Shown here piece by piece: positions 34,097 to 42,665 of a stretch of DNA of 64,000 bases. Position 1 is the stretch's first letter; every line of letters starts with the position of its first letter. This DNA comes from Bdellovibrio sp. ZAP7 (GTDB lineage: Bacteria > Bdellovibrionota > Bdellovibrionia > Bdellovibrionales > Bdellovibrionaceae), in assembly GCF_006874645.1 (NCBI RefSeq), contig NZ_CP030082.1, positions 620,001-684,000 on the forward strand, in the 5' to 3' direction. The translations under genes and the position numbers were made by a program. The notes under the pieces are model-generated. The model saw nothing but the letters and a program-made list of their open reading frames with translations. It ran no database searches and was not told the origin of the DNA.

Positions 34097-34657
34097 ATGC
34101 GTTACCTAATGATCGTAGTTCTGTCTTTGTCTTTCGCCGCTTGCTCTACCAACCGCAATAAAGCTGAAAAAATCGATACGAAACTTGAAAACCCTGCTCC
34201 TGTGGGCAGCGGAAGTATCGGCATCAAAGATGGCGATATGGTTTATCAACGTAAAGTCGCAATGAATGAACAACTGCGCACTTTGGAAAATGAAGTTTAC
34301 GATCTTGAAGCGCGCGTCTTTGGTGGCTCTCGCTATCTGGATAATCGCGGTTTGTATGGTGTGCTTCGTGATTGCCGCATTCAGATGGGCGATACGGATA
34401 ACGCTGGCGACGGAAAAATGCGTTGGACGGAAGCTCGCACTTACGTGACCTCCGAGGAAGACTTCTCAAAAATCGGTGTGGAAAATAAAAAAGACATCGT
34501 GGGTGTCACTGAAGAAGGACTTCGTGATCGAATCGATCGTTTTAAAGGCTACAAAGAAGTTCTGTTGAAACGTCAGGATGAATACGAAACAAAAGTAAAA
34601 ATGTGTGAGCTTGAGTTGAAACAGCAAAAAGCGAAAAGCAAAGTTGAAGGGACTTAA
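34097..34657 (+). CDS. Lipoprotein with predicted coiled coil
   Basis: 186 residues from ATG 34097, which follows GGAGGAAA. The upstream ATG at 34082 overlaps that site. Lipobox SFAAC places the acylated Cys at residue 16. The mature chain has long charged helices (EQLRTLENEVYDLEARVFGG and a Lys/Glu-rich C-terminus) likely to form a coiled coil, around a central stretch with one Cys. No family is recognised. It is followed 2 bp later by the metallophosphatase lipoprotein, so the pair is probably co-transcribed. Confidence 0.7.
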   Translation: MRYLMIVVLSLSFAACSTNRNKAEKIDTKLENPAPVGSGSIGIKDGDMVYQRKVAMNEQLRTLENEVYDLEARVFGGSRYLDNRGLYGVLRDCRIQMGDTDNAGDGKMRWTEARTYVTSEEDFSKIGVENKKDIVGVTEEGLRDRIDRFKGYKEVLLKRQDEYETKVKMCELELKQQKAKSKVEGT

Positions 34658-34659
34658 GA

Positions 34660-35937
34660 ATGCGTTTGAGTAAATCTTCCGCTTTAATCTCATTGGTATT
34701 TCTTGCGGCTTGTGCACACAAGCCTTCTGACAAAGCGGAAAACCTGACCTACGTTGGCTTAGCTGATTCCAAAACTTCATTTGTAAGAACGATTGCGCCA
34801 AAAGACGGTAAATGTCCAACGGTGCAATTCGCAAAAGGCCCTGGCGAAATCGAAGTCTTGCCGACTCAAGAAGCGAAGTTCGATACGGCAACTTTATGTG
34901 AGGCGAATATTCCTGAGGGAACGAAGACAGTCATCGTGGGCGAGCGTCAGATTGCAATTCCTGAATCTCCAAAACGTATCATCATCTTTGGAGATACGGG
35001 CTGCCGACTTAAAGGAAATTACTTCCAGGATTGCAACAATCCGAAAGAGTGGCCCTTTGCCCGTATCGTGAAAGCGATCGACAAAGAAAATGCTGATCTG
35101 ATTGTTCATGTGGGTGACTATCATTACCGTGAATCCTGCAATGATCCTGTAAAGTGTGCTCCCTTTAAGGATACTTTGGGTTACGGATATCGCGCCTGGG
35201 AGGCTGATTTCATCGCTCCAGCGACGTCTTTGTTGCAAGCAAAACCTTTTGTCTTTGTTCGCGGAAATCACGAAGATTGCCAGCGTGCTCACGAGGGCTT
35301 CAGTAAACTCCTAACTCCGCTGGGTGAAAATTCCTGTTCGCAATTCCAAGAAACTCGTTATACAAGCTTCGGTAATATGTTGATGGTGAATTTCGATAAT
35401 TCCACTTTGTCAGATCAGAAGTTAGATCCAAAAAGTCCAGAGATGGCAGTATGGCGTGCGCACTATCGCAAGATGGTGAACATGATCAACTCTCGTCCCG
35501 AAACTGAAGTGTGGTTGATGGTGCATCGTCCGATCTGGGGCTTAGCTCCTAACTGGAATGGACCTGCCGCTGTCTTGCCGGTGAATTTGAACATGCAAAC
35601 ACTGACGAAAGAAATGCCTTTACCTAAAAAGGTAAAATTCGTTTTTGCGGGTCACATTCATAACACGCAGATCTCAACCGGAAATCATCCCGTCCACATC
35701 GTTATGGGAGAGGGTGGTACTGCTCTGGATTATTACGATGCTGCTACTCGCAGATTGATTCCTGCAGGTTTCACAGTGCTTCCATCCAATCACGGCTACA
35801 TGGTTTTGGAAAAGGATACTCAAGGAAAATGGATCGGTACGGTCAAGGGTTACGAAGGGCAAACGAATTTCGTTTGTTCGCTAGAGGATCCCAAAATGCC
35901 ATGTGATGCTCCGGTAAAGAACGAAGTGACAAAATAG
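34660..35937 (+). CDS. Calcineurin-like metallophosphatase lipoprotein
   Basis: 425 residues. Lipobox FLAAC (Cys18) marks a lipoprotein. The mature protein has the full metallophosphoesterase set: FGDTGC, HVGDYHYRES, RGNHEDC, VHRPIWG and FAGHIHNTQ. It resembles exported purple-acid-type or 5'-nucleotidase-type phosphatases facing the periplasm or outer surface. The substrate cannot be read from the sequence. It begins with ATG 2 bp after the coiled-coil lipoprotein gene. A strong terminator follows. Confidence 0.85.
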   Translation: MRLSKSSALISLVFLAACAHKPSDKAENLTYVGLADSKTSFVRTIAPKDGKCPTVQFAKGPGEIEVLPTQEAKFDTATLCEANIPEGTKTVIVGERQIAIPESPKRIIIFGDTGCRLKGNYFQDCNNPKEWPFARIVKAIDKENADLIVHVGDYHYRESCNDPVKCAPFKDTLGYGYRAWEADFIAPATSLLQAKPFVFVRGNHEDCQRAHEGFSKLLTPLGENSCSQFQETRYTSFGNMLMVNFDNSTLSDQKLDPKSPEMAVWRAHYRKMVNMINSRPETEVWLMVHRPIWGLAPNWNGPAAVLPVNLNMQTLTKEMPLPKKVKFVFAGHIHNTQISTGNHPVHIVMGEGGTALDYYDAATRRLIPAGFTVLPSNHGYMVLEKDTQGKWIGTVKGYEGQTNFVCSLEDPKMPCDAPVKNEVTK

Positions 35938-35945
35938 TTTCAAGC

Positions 35946-35976
35946 AAAGGCCTCCAACACGGAGGCCTTTTTATTT
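35946..35976 (+). terminator. Rho-independent terminator
   Basis: AAAGGCCTCC (35946-35955), loop AACAC, GGAGGCCTTT (35961-35970), then T-rich sequence. It closes the lpxH/lipoprotein/phosphatase unit. Confidence 0.9.
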
Positions 35977-36024
35977 TCGATAAAGCCCGTGACTGACTAA
36001 AGTCGAGCGTGAGATCCTTTACCT

Positions 36025-36573
36025 ATGAAGCATCTCGAAGAAAAAACTCTCTCATCCAAACGTATATTCCAAGGCAGATTTTTGAAAGTGGAGCAGGACC
36101 AGGTTCAGGCTCCTGATGGGAAGATCTATCATCGCGAGTACATTATTCATCCCGGCGCGGCCATGATGATTCCGATGCTGCCAAACGGGAACGTGATCAT
36201 GGTTCATCAGTATCGTCATGCTGTGAAGCAGGTGATGCTCGAGTTCCCCGCGGGCAAACGCGATAAGGGCGAGGACAGTTTGGTCACGGCTAAGCGCGAA
36301 CTTATCGAAGAAACTGGATATTCCGCAAACGAGTGGAAATTTTTGACTCCCATTCATCCGGTCATTGGCTATTCCAACGAGCAGATCGATCTGTATTTGG
36401 CAAAGGACCTTAGCAAGACCGAGCAACGTCTGGATCACGGTGAATTTTTGGAAGTGGTGGAAGTCGCTCCCAAGGATCTGATGATGCTTATTCAAGAGGG
36501 TAAATTAACTGATGTAAAAACCCAGATAGGCGCCTTTTGGCTTGATAAAATTCTGCGCGAGGAGTGGAATTGA
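36025..36573 (+). CDS. Nudix hydrolase, ADP-ribose pyrophosphatase-like
   Basis: 182 residues. The Nudix box is exact: Gly77-x5-Glu83-x7-Arg91-Glu92-Leu-x-Glu95-Glu96-x-Gly98 (GKRDKGEDSLVTAKRELIEE). The N-terminal half (MIPMLPNGNVIMVHQYRHAV) and the EFPAGK lead-in are those of ADP-ribose pyrophosphatases (NudF-like), which hydrolyse ADP-ribose and related nucleoside diphosphate derivatives in the cytoplasm. It is 16 bp before the aconitase gene and probably co-transcribed. Confidence 0.9.
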   Translation: MKHLEEKTLSSKRIFQGRFLKVEQDQVQAPDGKIYHREYIIHPGAAMMIPMLPNGNVIMVHQYRHAVKQVMLEFPAGKRDKGEDSLVTAKRELIEETGYSANEWKFLTPIHPVIGYSNEQIDLYLAKDLSKTEQRLDHGEFLEVVEVAPKDLMMLIQEGKLTDVKTQIGAFWLDKILREEWN

Positions 36574-36589
36574 GAGGGAGGATCCCCTC

Positions 36590-39268
36590 ATGTTGGTACA
36601 GTCAAAAGACAGCTTCAAAACTAAAGATAAACTTAAAGTCGGTGCGAAAGAATACACGATCTTCAATCTGAAAAAGATTTCGCACCCAAACCTAAAACGC
36701 CTGCCGAACTCGCTGCGAGTTCTTTTGGAAAATCTTCTGCGTCACGAAGACGGTGTGCATGTCACGAAAGAAGATATCGATTCACTTCTTAGTCTTAACA
36801 AAGAATCTTTGTCGCGAGAAATTTCGTTTTTCCCGGCGCGCGTTTTGATGCAAGACTTCACCGGCGTTCCTGCCGTGGTGGACTTGGCAGCAATGCGTGA
36901 TGCGATGAAATCGTTAGGTGGAGATCCGACGAAAATCAATCCGCTGGTCCCAGTGGATCTGGTGATTGACCACTCGGTGATGGTCGATTCCTTTGGAACT
37001 CCTTCAAGTTTTCAAGAAAACGTGAATATGGAATTTCAGCGCAATCATGAGCGCTATGTGTTCTTGAAATGGGGGCAGCGTGCTTTCCAAAATTTCCGTG
37101 TGGTTCCCCCAGGTACAGGTATTTGCCATCAGGTGAATTTGGAATACTTGGGTAAAACGATCTGGAATGCAAAAGGCCAACACGGCGAATACGCTTTCCC
37201 CGATACGTTGGTGGGAACTGATTCCCATACGACTATGGTAAACGGTTTAGCGGCGCTTGGCTGGGGTGTCGGTGGCATTGAGGCGGAAGCCGTGATGCTG
37301 GGGCAGCCTTTAAGCATGCTGATTCCTGAAGTGATTGGCTTCCGTTTGGAAGGCAAGCTGAAAGAAGGCACAACTGCCACCGATCTGGTTCTAACTGTGA
37401 CTCAAATGCTTCGTAAAAAAGGCGTTGTCGGTAAGTTTGTTGAATTTTATGGCCCAGGCTTAGAAGGTCTTTCGCTGGCAGACCGTGCGACGATCGCAAA
37501 CATGGCGCCAGAGTATGGTGCGACTTGTGGTTTCTTCCCAATCGATGAAGAGACCATGAAGTACTTGCGCATTTCGGGGCGTGATGATGAAACGATCGCG
37601 TTGGTAGAAGCTTATGCCAAGGAAACTGGAATGTGGCGTACCAGTGACGATGAGCATTTCTTCTTTCACGATACTTTGAAATTAAATATGTCTGAAGTGG
37701 TGCCTTCGTTGGCGGGGCCTAAGCGTCCTCAGGACCGCGTGTTATTGGATAAAGCGGCCAGTGATTTCAGTACACAGCTGACTTCAGGTTTCAGTGTGGC
37801 AGCTGATAAATCCGCGAAAGACAAATTCTCAGCCGATGTTGAAGGTCAGAATTATAAATTGGGCCACGGCGACGTGGTTATTGCTGCGATCACCAGCTGT
37901 ACAAATACGTCCAATCCATCCGTTATGATGGGGGCGGGCTTGGTTGCAAAAAAAGCAGCGGAAAAAGGATTGAAAGTTAAACCTTGGGTGAAAACTTCGT
38001 TAGCACCAGGTTCGCAGGTTGTGACTGATTATCTTGAGAATTCTGGGCTGCAAAAATATTTGGATCATTTGGGCTTTAACCTTGTGGGGTATGGTTGCAC
38101 GACTTGTATCGGTAACTCGGGTCCACTTCCGGAACACATCGCGCATGCGGTGGAAAAAGGAAATCTGGTTGTGGCCTCGGTTCTTTCAGGGAATCGTAAT
38201 TTCGAAGGTCGTATCAATCCTCATGTGAAAGCAAATTATCTGGCGTCACCGATGCTTGTCGTGGCATATGCCTTGGCGGGAACGATGCAATTGGATGTCA
38301 TGAAAGATCCAATTGGTGAAGACGCTCAAGGTAAGCCAGTCTTCTTGAAAGACATCTGGCCCACGAATAAAGAAGTTTACGATATCGTCAATCAAACGGT
38401 TGAAACGAAGATGTTTAAAAACCGTTATGGCAATGTGTTCGCGGGAACTGAAGACTGGCAAAAAATCCAAACAACTCCGTCGCAAACATATGCTTGGGAT
38501 GACAGTACCTATATCAAGAACCCTCCATACTTTATGGGTATGAAGAAATCACCAGAGAAATTGTCTGATGTCAAAGGGGCAAGAATATTGGCGATCCTTG
38601 GGGACTCCATTACGACGGATCATATCTCTCCTGCAGGAAGCTTTAAAAAAGATTCTCCAGCCGGAAAATACTTGATCAGTAAAGGTGTGCAACCAGTTGA
38701 TTTCAATTCCTATGGTTCACGTCGTGGAAATGATGAAGTAATGGTGCGCGGAACTTTCGCCAACATCCGCATCAAAAATGAAATGCTGCAAGGTGTGGAA
38801 GGTGGAATGACCAAGTACATCCCTTCAGGCGAGCAAATGTCGATCTTTGATGCTTCCGTAAAATATCAAGCCGACAAAACACCCTTGGTGGTTGTGGCTG
38901 GTAAAGAGTACGGAACAGGTTCTTCCCGTGACTGGGCAGCCAAAGGAACAACTCTTTTGGGTATTCGAGTAGTGATTGCGGAAAGCTTTGAGCGCATTCA
39001 CAGATCTAATTTGGTGGGAATGGGCGTGTTGCCTTTGCAGTTCCACGCAGGAATGGATCGCAAAACTCTGCAACTGGATGGGTCTGAAGTTTTGGATATC
39101 GTGGGTATTGAGACTATGAAACCACAACAGGATATTACGGTGCGAATCACGCGCTCCAACGGCAAAACCGAAGAAGTGAAAGTGAAGTCCCGTGTCGATA
39201 CAGCGGTTGAATTGGAGTACTTGAAAAACGGCGGTATCTTGCACTACGTTCTTAGAAAACTAATGTAG
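36590..39268 (+). CDS. acnA: Aconitate hydratase (AcnA type)
   Basis: 892 residues, the normal AcnA/IRP1 length. It interconverts citrate and isocitrate in the TCA cycle. The three cysteines that ligate the [4Fe-4S] cluster are Cys437 (ITSCTNTSNP), Cys503 and Cys506 (GYGCTTCIGNSG). Other signatures are LVGTDSHTTMVNGL, GDSITTDHISPAG and the swivel-domain EYGTGSSRDWAAKG. ATG 36590 has a GGGAGG site. Starts further upstream run into the Nudix gene. Confidence 0.98.
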   Translation: MLVQSKDSFKTKDKLKVGAKEYTIFNLKKISHPNLKRLPNSLRVLLENLLRHEDGVHVTKEDIDSLLSLNKESLSREISFFPARVLMQDFTGVPAVVDLAAMRDAMKSLGGDPTKINPLVPVDLVIDHSVMVDSFGTPSSFQENVNMEFQRNHERYVFLKWGQRAFQNFRVVPPGTGICHQVNLEYLGKTIWNAKGQHGEYAFPDTLVGTDSHTTMVNGLAALGWGVGGIEAEAVMLGQPLSMLIPEVIGFRLEGKLKEGTTATDLVLTVTQMLRKKGVVGKFVEFYGPGLEGLSLADRATIANMAPEYGATCGFFPIDEETMKYLRISGRDDETIALVEAYAKETGMWRTSDDEHFFFHDTLKLNMSEVVPSLAGPKRPQDRVLLDKAASDFSTQLTSGFSVAADKSAKDKFSADVEGQNYKLGHGDVVIAAITSCTNTSNPSVMMGAGLVAKKAAEKGLKVKPWVKTSLAPGSQVVTDYLENSGLQKYLDHLGFNLVGYGCTTCIGNSGPLPEHIAHAVEKGNLVVASVLSGNRNFEGRINPHVKANYLASPMLVVAYALAGTMQLDVMKDPIGEDAQGKPVFLKDIWPTNKEVYDIVNQTVETKMFKNRYGNVFAGTEDWQKIQTTPSQTYAWDDSTYIKNPPYFMGMKKSPEKLSDVKGARILAILGDSITTDHISPAGSFKKDSPAGKYLISKGVQPVDFNSYGSRRGNDEVMVRGTFANIRIKNEMLQGVEGGMTKYIPSGEQMSIFDASVKYQADKTPLVVVAGKEYGTGSSRDWAAKGTTLLGIRVVIAESFERIHRSNLVGMGVLPLQFHAGMDRKTLQLDGSEVLDIVGIETMKPQQDITVRITRSNGKTEEVKVKSRVDTAVELEYLKNGGILHYVLRKLM

Positions 39269-39290
39269 TTTTCGATTTTTTGTACAAGTT

Positions 39291-39331
39291 CTGGACAGGC
39301 ATTTAAATTTTTTAAATTCCTGTCCAGTTTT
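39291..39331 (+). terminator. Long hairpin terminator after acnA
   Basis: CTGGACAGG (39291-39299) pairs with CCTGTCCAG (39319-39327), and an inner ATTTAAA/TTTAAAT extends the stem. TTTTC follows. It is a plausible terminator of the acnA transcript. Confidence 0.75.
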
Positions 39332-39387
39332 CATTTTGTGAGCCCTAGGGATATCGGAGACAATAAAGTTGTAAACGGAGTTACAGC

Positions 39388-39861
39388 TTGAAAGCATTTT
39401 TGATCTTCATAAATACATTCGTTCTATCTCAAACAGCTCTAGCCAAAATGCCATTGAATGAATTAGACAGTCTTAAGCAAATCGTTATCGCTGCTAGAGT
39501 GGCTATAAACGATCCTGGCAATCCCGCGATAAAAAAATGCAACATAAAAACTGAAGGCTTGGAAGAGAAGCTGCAACATGCGAAAGACAACGCGAAAAAA
39601 AGCTGGAGCAAGCAAACCGTTGGGAAAACTGATATCGCCTTGTTAAGTAAAGCGATTCACAACTGTTCGAGTCGATTAACTTGCGAAGTGTATGATAGCT
39701 TTATCACATCTGTTAAGGTTGCTCCGGAAATCGAACAACAAGTGGAGCCACTTAAAATAGTTTTAGATAAAAATCTCATGGATCTAAAACCGGATGCTTA
39801 CAAAGCTGCATTAAAAACCGTTAAGAATCCATGCGCTCTTTTAAAGGCGATCAGTAAATAG
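39388..39861 (+). CDS. Small exported protein of unknown function
   Basis: 157 residues from a TTG at 39388 with CGGAG upstream. A signal peptide (about 1-20, ending ALA) is followed by a mostly helical, Lys-rich mature part with four cysteines (KKCNIK, HNCSSRLTCEVY, NPCALL), likely to form two disulphides. No family is recognised. It is the first of several small envelope genes, and a terminator separates it from acnA. Confidence 0.6.
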   Translation: MKAFLIFINTFVLSQTALAKMPLNELDSLKQIVIAARVAINDPGNPAIKKCNIKTEGLEEKLQHAKDNAKKSWSKQTVGKTDIALLSKAIHNCSSRLTCEVYDSFITSVKVAPEIEQQVEPLKIVLDKNLMDLKPDAYKAALKTVKNPCALLKAISK

Positions 39862-39916
39862 TTCTCATAAACTATTTGGTGTTTTAGAAGAATCGATTTC
39901 GCGGTATACTTAAGAA

Positions 39917-40165
39917 ATGTATATCGTACCACCTCCTCATCCGCTTTTGCCGGCCAGCGCGAAACAGAACCGACGCAAACGTCTTCTGGTTCAAATTTTT
40001 TCTCTGCTATCATTTATTTTTTTGGGACTGTTTGTGTATCAGTCCGCGATTGATTCAAGTCTTGTCTCTGCGATCTATGTGGCGGGATTTATAGTTTCTT
40101 TGGTGCTCGCTGATATATTTAGATTGCCTTCTGTTTCTCCCAATCAAAACGAAAACGGTATCTAG
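39917..40165 (+). CDS. Small two-pass membrane protein
   Basis: 82 residues: a Pro-rich and basic N-terminus, two membrane helices (about 24-41 and 50-66) and a short polar tail. There is no strong ribosome binding site, but the hydrophobic pattern and positive-inside charge (RRKR before helix 1) support a real membrane protein. Function unknown. Confidence 0.5.
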   Translation: MYIVPPPHPLLPASAKQNRRKRLLVQIFSLLSFIFLGLFVYQSAIDSSLVSAIYVAGFIVSLVLADIFRLPSVSPNQNENGI

Positions 40166-40221
40166 GGAATGGATATTAGTCCTGTATAAACAGTTCGATG
40201 TTTTAAAGTCCACCAAATTTG

Positions 40222-40440
40222 ATGTATCCTCGGGATATGCCAGCACGTAATCGACCGGGGAGTATTGAGGTGTGGATCATGTCGACAGCTTTTTTAGCAA
40301 GCTGTTATTGCGGATTCATGTTCTTTTGGAGTGTCATTGATGCCTTCGATTCGACGGCGACGATGTACGGGATTGGAGTCATGATTTCCTCCTATATCGG
40401 AGTTAAAGTTGCTGGCCCGAATCGTCGTAGAGTAGACTAA
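40222..40440 (+). CDS. Small two-pass membrane protein
   Basis: 72 residues from ATG 40222. An internal ATG at 40237 has a better GGGA element and may be the true start. There are two hydrophobic helices (FLASCYCGFMFFWSVIDAF and TMYGIGVMISSYIGVKVAG) and a basic C-terminus. It lies 4 bp before the next membrane-protein gene. No family is recognised. Confidence 0.45.
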   Translation: MYPRDMPARNRPGSIEVWIMSTAFLASCYCGFMFFWSVIDAFDSTATMYGIGVMISSYIGVKVAGPNRRRVD

Positions 40441-40444
40441 TTCC

Positions 40445-40744
40445 ATGCAAACAGAACGTCAGATTTTAGTGCGTGAGCTTATTTGGACATTTGTTCTTGT
40501 TATTTTTAATCCCTTTAATTTGATTGCTCTGTATAGTCACTACACTGGCAAAAGATTTTTAGGCGTTGAGCACGCGCAAAGCGGCGATGTAATGAAGGCT
40601 TATGTGCTGCCAACACTGATCTACGCGATCGTCTGGCTGATCCTGAAAAAATGGAAGCGCTGGAGCTACTGGAACCTCTATTTCTTTTCCTTCTTGGGCG
40701 CGATCGCAATCTACTTCGTTCTTTTCACTTACTTCATGAAGTAA
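40445..40744 (+). CDS. Three-helix membrane protein
   Basis: 99 residues with three hydrophobic stretches (about 12-30, 51-66 and 77-97) joined by basic loops (KKWKRW). It follows the previous small membrane-protein gene by 4 bp and is likely in the same transcript. No family is recognised. Confidence 0.55.
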   Translation: MQTERQILVRELIWTFVLVIFNPFNLIALYSHYTGKRFLGVEHAQSGDVMKAYVLPTLIYAIVWLILKKWKRWSYWNLYFFSFLGAIAIYFVLFTYFMK

Positions 40745-40787
40745 CGGAATTGCTGACGTCGGCGTCCTTGGTGACGGCGGCGGCCCG

Positions 40788-40843
40788 TGACCCGACGGGG
40801 TATCGGTACGGACTGTCGTATATTGACCAGTAGGGGTATCGGT
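40788..40843 (+). repeat. Pair of direct repeats upstream of the cupin gene
   Basis: TGACC-n4-GGGGTATCGGT occurs twice in the same orientation, at 40788-40807 and 40824-40843, exactly 36 bases apart. A near copy in the opposite orientation, TGACCGGTACCCC, lies at 41844-41856 beyond the transposase-like gene. They could be operator sites or ends of a mobile segment. Confidence 0.5.
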
Positions 40844-40858
40844 CATAGGCTTTTTTCC

Positions 40859-41233
40859 ATGAAGCTACAGAAAAAATCCGAGCGCCAATATCAACAATTG
40901 AAATCTCAAAAGACCGGGGAAGAGTATTCTCTCTCCAACGTGATTTCGGATTCATTGCGTTCGGACGATATCTTTCTTTCCCACGAAGTTATTCGTCCTA
41001 ACTCCCGAACTTCGGCGCCGCACTTTCACAACGAAACTAATGAAATCATTTACGTTTTAAATGGCACCTTGAAGGCGATCGAAGGGAATGAAGAGATCTT
41101 GGTAGAGCAGGGCGATTCCATTATGTTCGAGCGCCAATCAGGCCTACACCACTTCTTAAGAAACGACTCGACATCTGAAGCACACGTTTTAGTCATCCGC
41201 CGAAAAGTTACCGCTTCCGATGTCGTGTTTTAA
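40859..41233 (+). CDS. Cupin-domain protein
   Basis: 124 residues from ATG 40859; longer upstream starts have no conserved sequence. The cupin motifs are visible: PHFHNETNEIIYVLNGTLK (metal-binding His-x-His and Glu) and the second motif with GLHHFLRNDS. A single small cupin of this kind may bind a metal and a small ligand or act as an isomerase or sensor; the ligand is not evident. No signal peptide, so it is cytoplasmic. It converges on the transposase-like gene with an 11-base gap. Confidence 0.8.
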   Translation: MKLQKKSERQYQQLKSQKTGEEYSLSNVISDSLRSDDIFLSHEVIRPNSRTSAPHFHNETNEIIYVLNGTLKAIEGNEEILVEQGDSIMFERQSGLHHFLRNDSTSEAHVLVIRRKVTASDVVF

Positions 41234-41244
41234 TCTCGGGTGCT

Positions 41245-41814
41245 TCACTCCCATAATTCCACCAACTGTTCCTGACTTAGCCCACGCAGTCGAGTTTTAG
41301 AATAAGGCCGGCCCAATGCTTCGAGTTCATTCAACTGAATATAATTACGAACGGTTTGATACGGCCTAAATCCCTTAATCACCCGCGAAAACGGTCGATA
41401 CTTCCAAACCTTCGGGCCCTCATGTTTCAGGGAATGGGTATCGGTCAAGGTTTGCGCGAACTGTCCCGCCAACACCCGCATAAAACTCTGCAAATTCGAA
41501 CGCCGACTGCCACGCACCAACATATGGACGTGATCCATCTGCACCGAAAATTGCTCCACCTTCACATAGAATTTTGCTGAATATCGTTTCAACACACGAT
41601 TCATCAGGGAAAAACTCCGCAAACTGCGAAGTCCACCTTTCACGGCGATTTTATTGACCTTAAATAACAAATGAATCGGATCTTTGTGTGAAAGTGGCCG
41701 TGCTCCGCGGCCCTTAGAAGAGCGACGAAGAATCCCTCCATGGCAATAGCGATGTTTCGAGGGAATTTTAAGTGAAGAAAATGTCTGCTGATTCATGATT
41801 TTCGCTGTCTCCAT
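41245..41814 (-). CDS. IS200/Y1-type transposase relative (RAYT-like)
   Basis: 189 residues. The HUH motif MDHVHMLVRG (His95-Val-His97) and a downstream Tyr158 in VRNYIQLNELEA are the features of Y1 single-strand transposases, here of the REP-associated (RAYT/TnpA_REP) type. The N-terminal HGG...KGRGARPLS segment is conserved in relatives. There are no insertion-sequence ends or tnpB, so it is probably a domesticated single-copy gene. The start is uncertain: METAKI (41814) is used, but an ATG at 41907 and another at 41796 are in frame. The window also holds REP-like palindromes. Confidence 0.75.
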   Translation of the reverse strand: METAKIMNQQTFSSLKIPSKHRYCHGGILRRSSKGRGARPLSHKDPIHLLFKVNKIAVKGGLRSLRSFSLMNRVLKRYSAKFYVKVEQFSVQMDHVHMLVRGSRRSNLQSFMRVLAGQFAQTLTDTHSLKHEGPKVWKYRPFSRVIKGFRPYQTVRNYIQLNELEALGRPYSKTRLRGLSQEQLVELWE

Positions 41815-42001
41815 TTTCGCGTTTTGGTTTATCAAAACCGGTTTGACCGGTACCCCATGTCCTGACAAGGAAGAGTGCAAACAGGGGGCGTGGTTGGAAA
41901 TGAGCATGATGGCAGAGACCAGGTAGCAATCCGGAAAGCGAACCGAGCTATTGTATTGATTCGGACTAGGACCGAGTGGAATTCAGCATTATACTTTTTA
42001 G

Positions 42002-42526
42002 ATGGATCAGGTCTTAAAAGAACTTCACGACGCCCTTGGTATTAATGAAACACATCTTCTGACGAATAAGCTCCGTATGCATTTGCAGCCGCCGTTGGAA
42101 ATGCTCCAAGTTGTTGATGTCGATTGCGGGGGGAAGCCCTTTATTCTGCTTCGCTCGGCAGCCAAGGCGTGGCTTGAAATGAAGAAAGAAGCAGCTGTCG
42201 ACGGCATCGTGCTTTTGCCATTCTCGGGATTTCGTTCCTACGTTTATCAGATGAAATTAATTGAGCAGCGTTTGAAAGAGGGTAAAGAACTTGAAAAGAT
42301 TCTGACCCACGTGGCGATTCCAGGTTTCAGTGAACATCATTCCGGCAGAGCGATTGATATTCACGAGCCAGGGAAACCTTCGCTGGAAGAAGCTTTTGAA
42401 CTAAGTGAATCATTTAAATGGCTTCAGGGGAATGCTGCTAAATTCAATTTCCGGCTAAGCTATCCCAAAGATAATCCACACGGAATCATCTATGAACCTT
42501 GGCATTGGTTCTATACGGGCACTTGA
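42002..42526 (+). CDS. VanY/LdcB-like D,D- or L,D-carboxypeptidase (M15B)
   Basis: 174 residues. Zinc ligands and catalytic residues are in place: SEHHSGRAID (His113, Asp119) and EPWHWFYTG (Glu165, His168). FSGFRSYVYQ is the family lead-in. Such enzymes trim the last residue from peptidoglycan stem peptides. No N-terminal signal peptide is visible, so it would stay in the cytoplasm or leave by another route. An internal hydrophobic region is not a signal. Confidence 0.85.
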   Translation: MDQVLKELHDALGINETHLLTNKLRMHLQPPLEMLQVVDVDCGGKPFILLRSAAKAWLEMKKEAAVDGIVLLPFSGFRSYVYQMKLIEQRLKEGKELEKILTHVAIPGFSEHHSGRAIDIHEPGKPSLEEAFELSESFKWLQGNAAKFNFRLSYPKDNPHGIIYEPWHWFYTGT

Positions 42527-42590
42527 GGCGGTATCAAAGAAACTTTCAGGATGAAAGGCACAGATTTTAAATCTACGCATGCGGTATGAA

Positions 42591-42622
42591 AAAGGCACGT
42601 TGAACAACTGTGCCTTTTTATT
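42591..42622. terminator. Rho-independent terminator between convergent genes
   Basis: AAAGGCAC (42591-42598) pairs with GTGCCTTT around an 11-base loop, with A-rich and T-rich flanks. It ends the VanY-like gene and may also serve the leftward gene. Confidence 0.75.
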
Positions 42623-42665
42623 TTTTCAGATAGAAGTTAAGGGGACGTTACCAAAAAATCTCAGG

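Noticed and set aside
41815-41907. N-terminal extension of the transposase-like gene
   Set aside because: Open frame but without a ribosome binding site or conserved sequence; conserved residues begin only near HRYCHGG.
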